Of a stretch of DNA of 15,495 nucleotides, positions 7,875-15,222 are shown in pieces; position 1 is the stretch's first letter, and every line of letters starts with the position of its first letter. Made by a program: the position numbers and the translations under genes. The DNA comes from an uncultured Flavobacterium sp. (GTDB lineage: Bacteria; Bacteroidota; Bacteroidia; Flavobacteriales; Flavobacteriaceae). The stretch covers positions 1 through 15,495 of the forward strand of contig CAMLFV010000050.1 in the NCBI GenBank assembly GCA_946479395.1. Reading direction: 5' to 3'. The notes beneath the pieces are model-generated. The model did not search any database. It was not told the origin of the DNA and saw only the letters and a program-made list of their open reading frames with translations.

Positions 7875-10025
7875 ATGAGAATTAAATCTTTAATTTTTTC
7901 CTTGTGTTGTGTGAACGGATTTGTAATGAATGCACAGGTTGATTCATTAGAACAAAGTATTGAAGATACAAGACTTGAAGAATTAGTTATTACAGGACAA
8001 TTTGAACCCCAGTCTATAAAGAAATCGGTACATAATGTAAGAGTTATTTCAAAAGAAGATATTAAGAATTTAGCTGCAAATAATTTAAGCGATATTTTAA
8101 ATCAGTATTTAAATATAAACGTTACTTCAAATTCACAAACAGGTAAATCATCGGCTTCATTATTTGGTTTAGATTCACAGTATTTTAAAGTTTTAGTTGA
8201 TAATATTCCAATAGTTAGCGATACCGGTTTAGGTACTAGCATTGATTTAACCCAGATTAATTTAGATAATGTTGAACGTATTGAAATTATTGAAGGAGCA
8301 ATGGGTGTAACTCATGGTGCGAATGCTGTAAGTGGTATTTTAAATATTATCACCAAAAAAAATTCTAAATACGATTGGGAATTATCTGCAAGTATTCAAG
8401 AAGAAACGGTTGGTAAAGAATATGCGTTTTTCGATAAAGGTCGCCATATACAAAACTTTAAAATAGGACATAATTTTTTAAATAACTGGTATGTGTCAGT
8501 TGGGGCAAACCGCAATGATTTTAGAGGGTTTTTTAACGGAAAAGAAGGGAAAGATTATACCGAAAATGATGGAAAAAGAGGTGTAGACCAGCTTTTAAAA
8601 GATCAAATTGCAACGAATGCAACAGTTGGGTACGAAAAGAATGATACAAGAATTTTTTATAAGTTCGATTACTTAAACGAAACGGTAACCTATTATAACG
8701 ACGTTGTAGTGCCGGTTGATAATTATCCATTTCCAACTACGTATTATTCAAATGATAAGCGTGTTCCAACAAACCGTTTTTATCATCATTTAAACTATTA
8801 CGGCAAATTGTTTAACGATTTAATTTTTAACATTTCGGTATCTCACCAAAAACAAAAACGCGAAGAAGAAACTTATAATTATTATATTTTAGATAAAGAA
8901 GAACTAAATAATAAAAAGGAAGTTTTTCACTCTAACGAAGTTTTATATTCAACGGGAACCATTACCAATTTTACAAAAAGTAAAAAGTTTGATTTTCAGG
9001 TAGGATACGAATTTGTAAATGAAAACAGTTTTGCAGATGCTTCTGCCGGAATGTTTAAAAATGAAGACAAGCAAGATGCCGATGTTAGAAAAAGAATGGA
9101 AAATTACGATGTCTTTGTTTTAGGTGAAGTAAATTTTACCGATAAGTTTTCGCTACGCGCCGGAACAAGATATTCTTTTCAATCAAGATTCGAAGATCAG
9201 CAATCCTATTCATTAGGTTTACGTTATTTATTTCCAAACGATATCGAAGCCCGTTTATCATCAGGTTTTTCTTACAGAACACCAAATTTTGCCGAATTAT
9301 ATACTTATTTTGTAGATTCAAATCATAATATTCAAGGAAATCAAAATTTAATTCCGGAACATAGTAATTATTTCGAAGCAAACGTTAAGAAAAATACCAT
9401 TTTCAAATCGGGTGTAAGTTTGTACAACAGCTTAAGTTCGGGACTTATGTTTGTTGACGATAAAATAAGTATGTTGTTAACAAGTACAGATCCAATACAA
9501 ACCTATCAATATATTAATGTTGACGATTATAAAATGTGGAATATAACTGTTGATAACCGTCTTTCATACAAAAATTGGAATTTAGCTGCAGGTTTTGCCT
9601 TAATAGGAATTTCACAGCAAATTAATACAGGTGCTTTACAAACAATTTCAGACGATAAATTTTTATACGTTTTTAACGTAAACGCCGCATTAAGTTATCA
9701 ACTTCCAAAATACCAAACACAGTTTAGTGTGTATTTTAAACACAACGGTAGTTCGCAACAATTTGTGGCTAACCCAGATGATCAATCTGAATTTTTATTA
9801 TCAAAAATCGATTCGTTTAGTTGGTTAGATGCCTCTGTAAGAAAAAGTTTTTTTAGCGGGAAATTTGAAGCAATGGTAGGTGCACGAAACATTTTAAATG
9901 TAGTCAATGTGCAAAATTCGCAAACTACAAGCATTGGTGGTAGCGCACACACATCAACCAATAATCTTATGTTGGGTTATGGTAGATCTTACTTTGTAAA
10001 ACTTACGTACAATCTTAATTTTTAA
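7875..10025 (+). CDS. TonB-dependent outer-membrane heme receptor
   Basis: 716 residues. A signal peptide (about 1-20, cleavage after MNA) is followed by a TonB-box-like segment EELVITG, a plug domain (about 45-165, ending GANAVSGILNIITKK) and a 22-strand type barrel to the C-terminal Phe (YNLNF). No SusC-type carboxypeptidase-like extension is present, so it is a classical receptor. Heme-receptor signatures: YRTP (467-470) in the FRAP position and NQNLIPE (489-495) in the NPNL position, with His484 between them, where HmuR-type receptors have a heme-coordinating His. His147 in the plug is another candidate. It faces the hmuTUVS operon divergently and is followed after 14 bases by an HmuY-like lipoprotein gene, comparable to the Porphyromonas hmuY-hmuR pair in reversed order. 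Heme rather than siderophore uptake is inferred from these motifs and neighbours. It could be called hmuR. Confidence 0.88.
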   Translation: MRIKSLIFSLCCVNGFVMNAQVDSLEQSIEDTRLEELVITGQFEPQSIKKSVHNVRVISKEDIKNLAANNLSDILNQYLNINVTSNSQTGKSSASLFGLDSQYFKVLVDNIPIVSDTGLGTSIDLTQINLDNVERIEIIEGAMGVTHGANAVSGILNIITKKNSKYDWELSASIQEETVGKEYAFFDKGRHIQNFKIGHNFLNNWYVSVGANRNDFRGFFNGKEGKDYTENDGKRGVDQLLKDQIATNATVGYEKNDTRIFYKFDYLNETVTYYNDVVVPVDNYPFPTTYYSNDKRVPTNRFYHHLNYYGKLFNDLIFNISVSHQKQKREEETYNYYILDKEELNNKKEVFHSNEVLYSTGTITNFTKSKKFDFQVGYEFVNENSFADASAGMFKNEDKQDADVRKRMENYDVFVLGEVNFTDKFSLRAGTRYSFQSRFEDQQSYSLGLRYLFPNDIEARLSSGFSYRTPNFAELYTYFVDSNHNIQGNQNLIPEHSNYFEANVKKNTIFKSGVSLYNSLSSGLMFVDDKISMLLTSTDPIQTYQYINVDDYKMWNITVDNRLSYKNWNLAAGFALIGISQQINTGALQTISDDKFLYVFNVNAALSYQLPKYQTQFSVYFKHNGSSQQFVANPDDQSEFLLSKIDSFSWLDASVRKSFFSGKFEAMVGARNILNVVNVQNSQTTSIGGSAHTSTNNLMLGYGRSYFVKLTYNLNF

Positions 10026-10039
10026 TATATAATTATATC

Positions 10040-11440
10040 ATGAAGAAGTATTTATTATTTTTTTCGTTTCTGATTTTATCAGTTTATTCTTGTAAAGATG
10101 ATGATGGAGTAGATTCAGGACCTCTTGCAGTAAGTTTTGCTGTTCCGTCTGCAAATCTTACAGAAGAAGTAACAGATGTTGTTATTTCTTTCTCAAAAGC
10201 TACATCATCAGCAGGTACTATTACACTTGGCGTGGAAGAAACAGAAGCTGAATATGGTGTTGATTACACTACAAACCCAGCAGGATCTGCATCAACATTA
10301 ACAGTTCCATTTGAAGCTGGTGTATCTAAAGTAATTTTCAAATTCAATAAATTGATTCCTGCAGTTGAAGGTGAGGTTAAAAATATAAAATATACAATTA
10401 ATGCAATCTCAACTAACTATGAGATTGCAGGAAACAATACAACACTTTTAAACTTTAACGAAACTGCTCTTACAGGTAAATCATTAGCACCGCAAGTTGG
10501 TGGTCCATCACAGGCAAATCAGGTTTATATCGATTTAAGCAGTGGTGCAATGACAACAGTTCCTCGCGTTTCTTGGGATTTAGGATTTTACTCTGGTAAC
10601 GAATTTAGAGTTATCTTGAACAATTCAGTAAAAATGTCTGCCAAGTCTTTAAACAGTACAGATCTTGGAGCAGTTGTAGCAGAAGATAACACAATGCTTA
10701 TTTCTCAAGGTTCAGGAAGTGTTAATCAAATTGACAACCCAACAGGAGTTATTACAGGAACTGCAATTGCAGAAGTATCGGCTAACGATGCAGAAAATTC
10801 TGTTTATTTGATTAATTTAGGAAGCAACCCTTCAACAACTCCGCCAACTTTAGGTTCGGTTGCTGCAGATTCAGGTGCACACAGAGGATGGAAAAAAATT
10901 AGAGTATTAAGAAGTGCTAACGGTTATAAATTACAATATGCTAATTTAGATGCTACTACTTTTAACGAAGTTATCATTGATAAAAATTCGGCTTTCAACT
11001 TTAATTTCTTTAGCTTTACTGCAAATGCAACAGTAAATGTAGAGCCGCAAAAAGGGAAGTGGGATCTTAATTTCACGACATTTACAAATATTTTCGGAGG
11101 TAACACACCTTATTTCTTCCCAGATTTTGTTGTAAATAACAGTAGAGGTGGAGCGTTGGCTTACAGTGTTTCTACAGCAGATTTTTCTTTCGCAAATTTC
11201 ACAATGGCTAATGTTGATCAATCTAAATTTATTGAAGATCAAAGAGGTATTGGTTCATTGTGGAGAGGGACAAGTGCTCCTGGACCAGACGGATTCCCAA
11301 TCTCGCAATTTGTTCTTAAAACAGATATTTTCTTTGTATTGAAAGATCCTGCAGGAAACATCTACAAAATTAAAATGACAGGTGGTGCATTACCTAATTT
11401 AGAAAGAGGTCACCCAACTTTTGTTTACTCTTTATTATAA
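10040..11440 (+). CDS. Surface lipoprotein with Calx-beta-like domain and HmuY-type heme-binding domain
   Basis: 466 residues. The signal peptide ends VYSC with Cys18, followed by Lys-Asp-Asp-Asp, matching the lipoprotein export signal that sends Bacteroidota lipoproteins to the cell surface. Residues about 28-140 resemble a Calx-beta domain (EYGVDYTTNP, then LTVPFEAG and VIFKFNKL). Residues about 155-466 look like the HmuY family: VYIDLSSG, VSWDLGFYSGNEFRVILNNS, then YKLQYANLD, KGKWDLNFTTF and a closing beta-rich part. HmuY proteins take heme from host proteins and hand it to the receptor encoded beside them. Porphyromonas HmuY is about 216 residues, so this protein is much larger. Only two His occur (281, 458); Met171, Met199 and Met219 fall in or near the segment where family members place their axial ligands. 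Last gene of the receptor operon; a strong terminator follows. Confidence 0.8.
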   Translation: MKKYLLFFSFLILSVYSCKDDDGVDSGPLAVSFAVPSANLTEEVTDVVISFSKATSSAGTITLGVEETEAEYGVDYTTNPAGSASTLTVPFEAGVSKVIFKFNKLIPAVEGEVKNIKYTINAISTNYEIAGNNTTLLNFNETALTGKSLAPQVGGPSQANQVYIDLSSGAMTTVPRVSWDLGFYSGNEFRVILNNSVKMSAKSLNSTDLGAVVAEDNTMLISQGSGSVNQIDNPTGVITGTAIAEVSANDAENSVYLINLGSNPSTTPPTLGSVAADSGAHRGWKKIRVLRSANGYKLQYANLDATTFNEVIIDKNSAFNFNFFSFTANATVNVEPQKGKWDLNFTTFTNIFGGNTPYFFPDFVVNNSRGGALAYSVSTADFSFANFTMANVDQSKFIEDQRGIGSLWRGTSAPGPDGFPISQFVLKTDIFFVLKDPAGNIYKIKMTGGALPNLERGHPTFVYSLL

Positions 11441-11460
11441 AATAAATCCTTATATTTTTG

Positions 11461-11493
11461 AAGGCTCGCACATTGTGCGAGCCTTTGTTTTTT
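11461..11493 (+). terminator. Intrinsic terminator of the heme receptor operon
   Basis: Perfect 11-bp stem, AAGGCTCGCAC (11461-11471) with GTGCGAGCCTT (11475-11485), loop ATT, followed by TGTTTTTT. It starts 21 bases after the stop of the HmuY-like gene. The tail is T-rich only on the + strand, so it is one-directional and does not serve the convergent ABC-F gene. Confidence 0.92.
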
Positions 11494-11556
11494 GGAGCTA
11501 ATTGTTAACGAAATCTTATAAAAATATTAAAAATCAGTGGTTTGTAATTTTATTTG

Positions 11557-11564
11557 TATATTTG
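11557..11564 (+). promoter_or_regulatory. Orphan -7 element with no coding sequence downstream
   Basis: TATATTTG (followed by CAAAGG) fully matches TAnnTTTG on the + strand, in the gene-free stretch between the terminator (ends 11493) and the 3' end of the convergent ABC-F gene (11606). The only downstream reading frame from an ATG (11599) ends after seven codons. No -33 TTTG is found at the expected spacing. It may be a chance match in AT-rich DNA or the start of a small or antisense RNA. Nothing else was recognised in 11494-11605. Confidence 0.3.
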
Positions 11565-11605
11565 CAAAGGAAATTCAAATAGTGACAGTGTTTGAGAAAT
11601 GATTA

Positions 11606-12556
11606 CTATTCTTCCATTTTAGAAGAAAGTTCAAACCAGCGTTCTTCTTTTTCTTCTAAAGTTTCGATTATCTTTTGCAATTCCAATCCTTTTGAGATCA
11701 TCTCATCATCAGAAACCGTTCCGTTTGAAAAACCTTCTTCGATTTGTTTTTTCTGATATTCCAGATCTTTTATTTCGCGTTCAATTTTAGAAAACTCTTT
11801 TTGTTCGTTGAAACTTAAGCCTGCTTTTTTAGGCTGATTGTCTTTCCAATTAACTTTATCTTTGGGTGTATCGTCTTTTACAGGTTCGGCAGAATCTTCG
11901 TAAATTCTAAAATCGGAATAATTGCCCGGAAAATCTTCAATTTCTCCTTCGCCCCTAAACACAAATAAATGATCTACAATTTTATCCATAAAATAACGGT
12001 CGTGCGAAACTACCAATAAACATCCCGGATAATCTAACAAGAAATTTTCCAATACATTCAACGTAACAATATCCAGATCGTTTGTAGGCTCATCTAAAAT
12101 TAAGAAATTTGGATTTTGAATTAAAACCGTACACAAATACAGTCGTTTTAATTCGCCACCACTTAATTTCTCAACAAAATCGTGTTGTTTTTTTCTATCG
12201 AATAAAAAGCGTTCTAACAACTGCCCTGCCGAAATGGTTCTGCCTTTTGTCAACGGAATGTATTCGCCATATTCTTTAATAATATCAATAACTTTTTGCT
12301 CAGGTTTCGGGTTGATACCGCTTTGGGTGTAATAACCAACCTTAATGGTATCACCAATGACCACTTTGCCAGAATCGGGCTGAAGCGTTTGGGTTAGTAT
12401 GTTTAAAAAGGTAGATTTTCCGGTTCCGTTTTTGCCGATGATACCAATACGTTCGCCACGATTAAACAGGTAATCAAAGTTTTTTAAGATGATTTTATCG
12501 TTAAAAGATAACGACACATTGTGCATTTCAATGACTTTAGAGCCCATGCGTTCCAT
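11606..12556 (-). CDS. Uup-like ABC-F ATPase, C-terminal half (second NBD plus C-terminal coiled coil)
   Basis: 316 residues from the first ATG after an in-frame TAG. It is the second half of an ABC-F protein: NBD2 with Walker A GKNGTGKST (41-49), signature LSGGELKR (131-138), Walker B FLILDEPTND (Asp155, Glu156) and the switch His in SHDRYFMD, then a charged C-terminal region with a predicted coiled coil (about 250-316) as in Uup, where it contributes to nucleic-acid binding. It is in the same frame as the N-terminal half, from which only the stop and three codons (Glu-Ile-Asn) separate it. In intact relatives the ERMGSKVIE segment directly follows the linker, so this ATG is internal to the original gene. 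TAGGAG lies six bases before the ATG and could serve as a ribosome-binding site. It may be made by reinitiation, by readthrough of the stop, or not at all. Confidence 0.75.
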   Translation of the reverse strand: MERMGSKVIEMHNVSLSFNDKIILKNFDYLFNRGERIGIIGKNGTGKSTFLNILTQTLQPDSGKVVIGDTIKVGYYTQSGINPKPEQKVIDIIKEYGEYIPLTKGRTISAGQLLERFLFDRKKQHDFVEKLSGGELKRLYLCTVLIQNPNFLILDEPTNDLDIVTLNVLENFLLDYPGCLLVVSHDRYFMDKIVDHLFVFRGEGEIEDFPGNYSDFRIYEDSAEPVKDDTPKDKVNWKDNQPKKAGLSFNEQKEFSKIEREIKDLEYQKKQIEEGFSNGTVSDDEMISKGLELQKIIETLEEKEERWFELSSKMEE

Positions 12557-12565
12557 GTTGATCTC

Positions 12566-12568
12566 CTA
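12566..12568 (-). other. In-frame TAG splitting the ABC-F gene
   Basis: Reading the - strand: GAC TAG GAG ATC AAC ATG GAA CGC. The reading frame is unchanged on both sides, so no insertion or deletion is needed; one substitution (for example from TTG, CAG, AAG or GAG) explains it. It falls between the linker and NBD2. A sequencing error at a single base cannot be excluded from the sequence alone. Confidence 0.9.
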
Positions 12569-13468
12569 GTCTAACTGGTGTTCTTTACGGCGTGAATTGG
12601 CTTTGTCTTTAATTACATTAAAATCGTCTTGACGTGATTTTGACTTGGTAGTACGTGCTTTCGGTTGGCGACGCATCCATTCCAATTCTTTTACAAACAA
12701 GTTTTTTGCTTTATCAATCGATGCATTTTCAGATGCAATTCGCTCTTCTTTCTTTTGCAGATAGTACGAATAATTTCCTTTGTATTGATATATTTTTCCG
12801 TTATCCAATTCAATGATTTCGTTACAAACTCGCTCTAAAAAGAAACGGTCGTGCGTTACCATGAACAACGTAATATTTTCTTTTGCAAAGTAATCTTCCA
12901 GCCATTCAATCATTTCCAGATCCAAGTGGTTGGTAGGCTCATCTAAAATCAACAAATCGGGTTTATTAATCAAAATAATTGCCAATGCTAGGCGTTTACG
13001 CTGCCCACCAGACATGTTTTTAACCTTTGCCTTTAAATCTTCGAGTTTTAATTTAAAGAGAATCTGCTTGTACTGTGTTTCAAAATCCCAGGCGTTGAAT
13101 TGATCCATTTGATCGAACGCCAATTGATATTCCTCTTGATCGTCCATGTTTTCCAACGCTTTTTCGTATCGTTCAATAACCTTCAAAATTTCGTTATCTG
13201 ATGCAAAAATGCTTTCTTCAACCGTTAATTCGTCTTGTAAATTAGGTTCTTGCGATAAAAACTCCATACGGATACCTTTTCTGATCACCACCTGACCCGT
13301 ATCCGGAAAATCCAATCCGTTGATAATACTTAATATGGTTGATTTTCCCGTTCCGTTTTTAGCTACAAAGGCAATTTTCTGGTCTTTGTTGATACCGAAC
13401 GATACGCCTTCAAACAGCGTACGCGCCCCGAAAGATTTTGATATATTTTCTACTGAAAGATAGTTCAT
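12566..13468 (-). CDS. Uup-like ABC-F ATPase, N-terminal half (first NBD plus linker), ended by in-frame TAG
   Basis: 300 residues, ending in an in-frame amber codon. NBD1 shows Walker A AKNGTGKST (36-44; Ala36 replaces the usual first Gly), signature MSGGQRKR (152-159), Walker B LLILDEPTNHLD (Asp176, Glu177) and switch His206 in THDRFF. Residues about 237-300 are the charged linker (ELEWMRRQPKARTTKSKSRQ, 261-280) that in ABC-F proteins reaches toward the ribosomal P-site tRNA. ABC-F proteins act on ribosomes or, for Uup, in DNA repair and late ribosome assembly. Start: ATG at 13466-13468, giving the family N-terminus MNYLSVENISKSFG. A longer reading from TTG at 13489 is rejected because that TTG is part of the promoter. 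Together with the downstream half it makes 620 codons, normal for the family, so one nonsense codon is the only visible damage. Confidence 0.8.
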   Translation of the reverse strand: MNYLSVENISKSFGARTLFEGVSFGINKDQKIAFVAKNGTGKSTILSIINGLDFPDTGQVVIRKGIRMEFLSQEPNLQDELTVEESIFASDNEILKVIERYEKALENMDDQEEYQLAFDQMDQFNAWDFETQYKQILFKLKLEDLKAKVKNMSGGQRKRLALAIILINKPDLLILDEPTNHLDLEMIEWLEDYFAKENITLFMVTHDRFFLERVCNEIIELDNGKIYQYKGNYSYYLQKKEERIASENASIDKAKNLFVKELEWMRRQPKARTTKSKSRQDDFNVIKDKANSRRKEHQLD

Positions 13469-13486
13469 GATTGATTTCTTGAAGCA

Positions 13487-13494
13487 CAAAAGTA
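13487..13494 (-). promoter_or_regulatory. -7 element of the ABC-F promoter
   Basis: On the - strand TACTTTTG, a full TAnnTTTG match, lies 18 bases before the ATG at 13468, giving a leader of roughly a dozen bases. Its last three bases are the TTG that would otherwise look like a start codon. No -33 TTTG was found. Confidence 0.6.
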
Positions 13495-13548
13495 CGTTTT
13501 TTTGGCTTATGAATATGATGACTTATGTATTGAAACTGATATTGTATA

Positions 13549-14082
13549 TTAAAACAAGCGGTAACCAAATTTTAGTCGAAGTACAGGTGCAACATCTCCG
13601 TAAGTAGTATCAAAATCGTACATATAACCTAAACCAATGTTGGTATTCAATGTGAATTTTGTACCTAAACTACGTTGCAATCCCCAATGAATATCGGTTA
13701 AAAGAGCTTTGTTTAGCGCAAGACTATTAGGATGTCCAAAACTGTATTTTGTTTGTAAACCTACATAGTTTCCGGCATTATTGGCATTATTCTTCTCTTT
13801 TGCTCCGCGTTTTTCACGGTTGTACATCCATTTTAATTCTGTAGAAACAAATGGAACAGGATCAAGCAAATAAAAACTATAAGTACTTTTATTGTGATCC
13901 ACTTCCATTCCCACACCTAAACCGGCTGCACTTTCTAAGAGTAAGCTTTTACCCAACGGAAGTTCGTAGGAAAATTCTGCTCCTTGCAAACCTAAACTTA
14001 CTTTACCAACTTTTTCTAATGTAGATTGTGCAAAAACTGATGCATTTGCTACTAAAAGTGCTGCTAACAAACATTTTTTCAT
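13549..14082 (-). CDS. Small outer-membrane beta-barrel protein, function unknown
   Basis: 177 residues. A signal peptide (1-18, cleavage after SVFA before Gln19) leaves a mature protein of about 159 residues with alternating short hydrophobic strands (KVSLGLQGAEFSYELPLG, LLLESAAGLGVGMEV, YVGLQTKYSF, FTLNTNIGLGYMYDF, PVLRLKFGYRLF) and a C-terminal Phe, the pattern of a small eight-strand outer-membrane barrel inserted by BAM. A charged, Asn-rich segment near residues 90-107 would be an external loop. I do not recognise a specific family or ligand. It appears to be a single-gene unit: a possible promoter lies upstream (14109-14140), and the next gene downstream has its own promoter. No terminator was seen in 13490-13548. 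Confidence 0.75.
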   Translation of the reverse strand: MKKCLLAALLVANASVFAQSTLEKVGKVSLGLQGAEFSYELPLGKSLLLESAAGLGVGMEVDHNKSTYSFYLLDPVPFVSTELKWMYNREKRGAKEKNNANNAGNYVGLQTKYSFGHPNSLALNKALLTDIHWGLQRSLGTKFTLNTNIGLGYMYDFDTTYGDVAPVLRLKFGYRLF

Positions 14083-14108
14083 GGTGTTTTATTTTTTTAT
14101 TGAGCTGG

Positions 14109-14140
14109 CAAAGGTCGGCTTTTAAAATAAAACTCACAAA
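14109..14140 (-). promoter_or_regulatory. Possible promoter of the barrel-protein gene
   Basis: On the - strand a TTTG (14137-14140) is followed after 20 bases by GACCTTTG (14109-14116). The spacing fits the Bacteroidota -33/-7 arrangement, and the -7 box matches the TTTG half but has GA in place of TA. It lies 27 bases from the ATG at 14082. Confidence 0.4.
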
Positions 14141-14156
14141 CACTAACAGGTATTGC

Positions 14157-14182
14157 TAAAAAAGGTTGCTGTAAAGCAACCT
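14157..14182 (-). terminator. Intrinsic terminator of mltG
   Basis: Read on the - strand: an 8-bp stem AGGTTGCT/AGCAACCT (14175-14182 and 14163-14170), 4-base loop, then TTTTTT. It begins two bases after the mltG stop, so the hairpin starts almost at the stop codon. Confidence 0.85.
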
Positions 14183-14184
14183 CT

Positions 14185-15222
14185 CTATTTTATATTATTC
14201 TTTGTTAACCAAGCGGTATATTTATCTCGGTTTGCAGCGTGTTCTTCAATAGTACTTGCAAATTCGTGATAACCCATGCGTTCTACACTTGCGCAAAAAT
14301 AAATGTAATTGTGCTTTTCCGCATTCAGTACGGCATCTATCGAGCTTTCATCGGGCATAGCGATTAATCCTTTTGGAACACCTTTGTATTTGTAGGTATT
14401 AAACGGATGATCTAAAACCAAATCTTTTAAATAAACGCGTTTTATAACTTGTTCAAAATCGTTACTCAAAGCTTTCTTAGCATAAACAACTGTTGGATCT
14501 GCCTGTAAAAGCATGTCTTTGTTCAATCTGTTTAAGTAAGCACCTGCAACTTTTGGGCGTTCATCTACTTTTGCTGTTTCTTTTTGAACAATTGCTGCCA
14601 ATGAAGAAACTTCAACCGGAGATAAATTCAATGCTTGTGCTTTTGCTTTGCGTTCATCATTCCAAAATCGAACATACGATTTTTGCAATAAATTTCTAAT
14701 TTTTAAAGGCGTACTATTCCAATAAACTTCATAGGTATTTGGCATGCACATTGCCAAAACATTGTCTTTAGTCATACCCATTTCCTGTAAAAAAGCAGGT
14801 TCTGTGAATGACTGATACAAATCGGCAACATCGGGTTCTACTTGAGATGCAATCCGTTGTAACAATTTTTGCAATGTTTCCTGATTATTAAAAGTCAGCT
14901 TAACCGGAACATTATGACGTAACGATTTTATGATTCGGTAATTATTGTATCCGTTTTCAATCAAATATCTTCCCGGTTCAACCGTAGCCGATTCTCCTAA
15001 TTTAGAAAACAAACCTTGTAACGATTCATAATCTTTTACATATTTCTTCAATGAATCTTGAACCTGTGCATGCGTTGCATCGGTTGGAACAAGAATATAG
15101 ATGCTTTTTTCTGAAAAATTGGTGTTTGCCGTAAACGCTTTTCGGTACAACATGTATCCGAATATTAATGCTACAAAAACTCCGAGAATGGAAACGTAGC
15201 TTACTAATTTATTAATTTTCAT
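14185..15222 (-). CDS. mltG: Endolytic murein transglycosylase MltG
   Basis: 345 residues, the usual length for the YceG/MltG family. One N-terminal membrane anchor (about residues 7-26) places the rest in the periplasm. A LysM-like part (about 75-110, VEPGRYLIENGYNNYRIIKS) precedes the catalytic domain: MPNTYEVYW (160-168), AAIVQKETAKVDERPKVAGA (209-228) with Glu215 aligning to the catalytic Glu218 of E. coli MltG, NRL, and LLQADPTVVYA (238-248), plus the closing YHEFA. It cleaves nascent glycan strands and is thought to end peptidoglycan chain growth. Its ATG lies inside the end of the upstream acetyltransferase gene (11-base overlap, 15212-15222), so both are probably co-transcribed from a promoter outside the window. 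A terminator follows directly. All family motifs are intact. Confidence 0.95.
   Translation of the reverse strand: MKINKLVSYVSILGVFVALIFGYMLYRKAFTANTNFSEKSIYILVPTDATHAQVQDSLKKYVKDYESLQGLFSKLGESATVEPGRYLIENGYNNYRIIKSLRHNVPVKLTFNNQETLQKLLQRIASQVEPDVADLYQSFTEPAFLQEMGMTKDNVLAMCMPNTYEVYWNSTPLKIRNLLQKSYVRFWNDERKAKAQALNLSPVEVSSLAAIVQKETAKVDERPKVAGAYLNRLNKDMLLQADPTVVYAKKALSNDFEQVIKRVYLKDLVLDHPFNTYKYKGVPKGLIAMPDESSIDAVLNAEKHNYIYFCASVERMGYHEFASTIEEHAANRDKYTAWLTKNNIK

Noticed and set aside
10924..11342. Short frames on both strands within the HmuY-like gene
   Set aside because: Low-complexity translations opposite or out of frame with a well-supported gene; no independent signals.
11599..11622. Seven-codon open frame after the orphan promoter as a small protein
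   Set aside because: Too short, overlaps the end of the convergent gene and shows no conserved pattern.
12557..12568. Frameshift as the cause of the split ABC-F gene
   Set aside because: Both halves are in the same frame; only a substitution creating TAG is needed.
13469..13489. Seven-residue N-terminal extension of the ABC-F N-terminal half from a TTG codon
   Set aside because: The TTG is the end of a full TAnnTTTG promoter box, so it is unlikely to be transcribed; the family N-terminus begins at the ATG at 13468.
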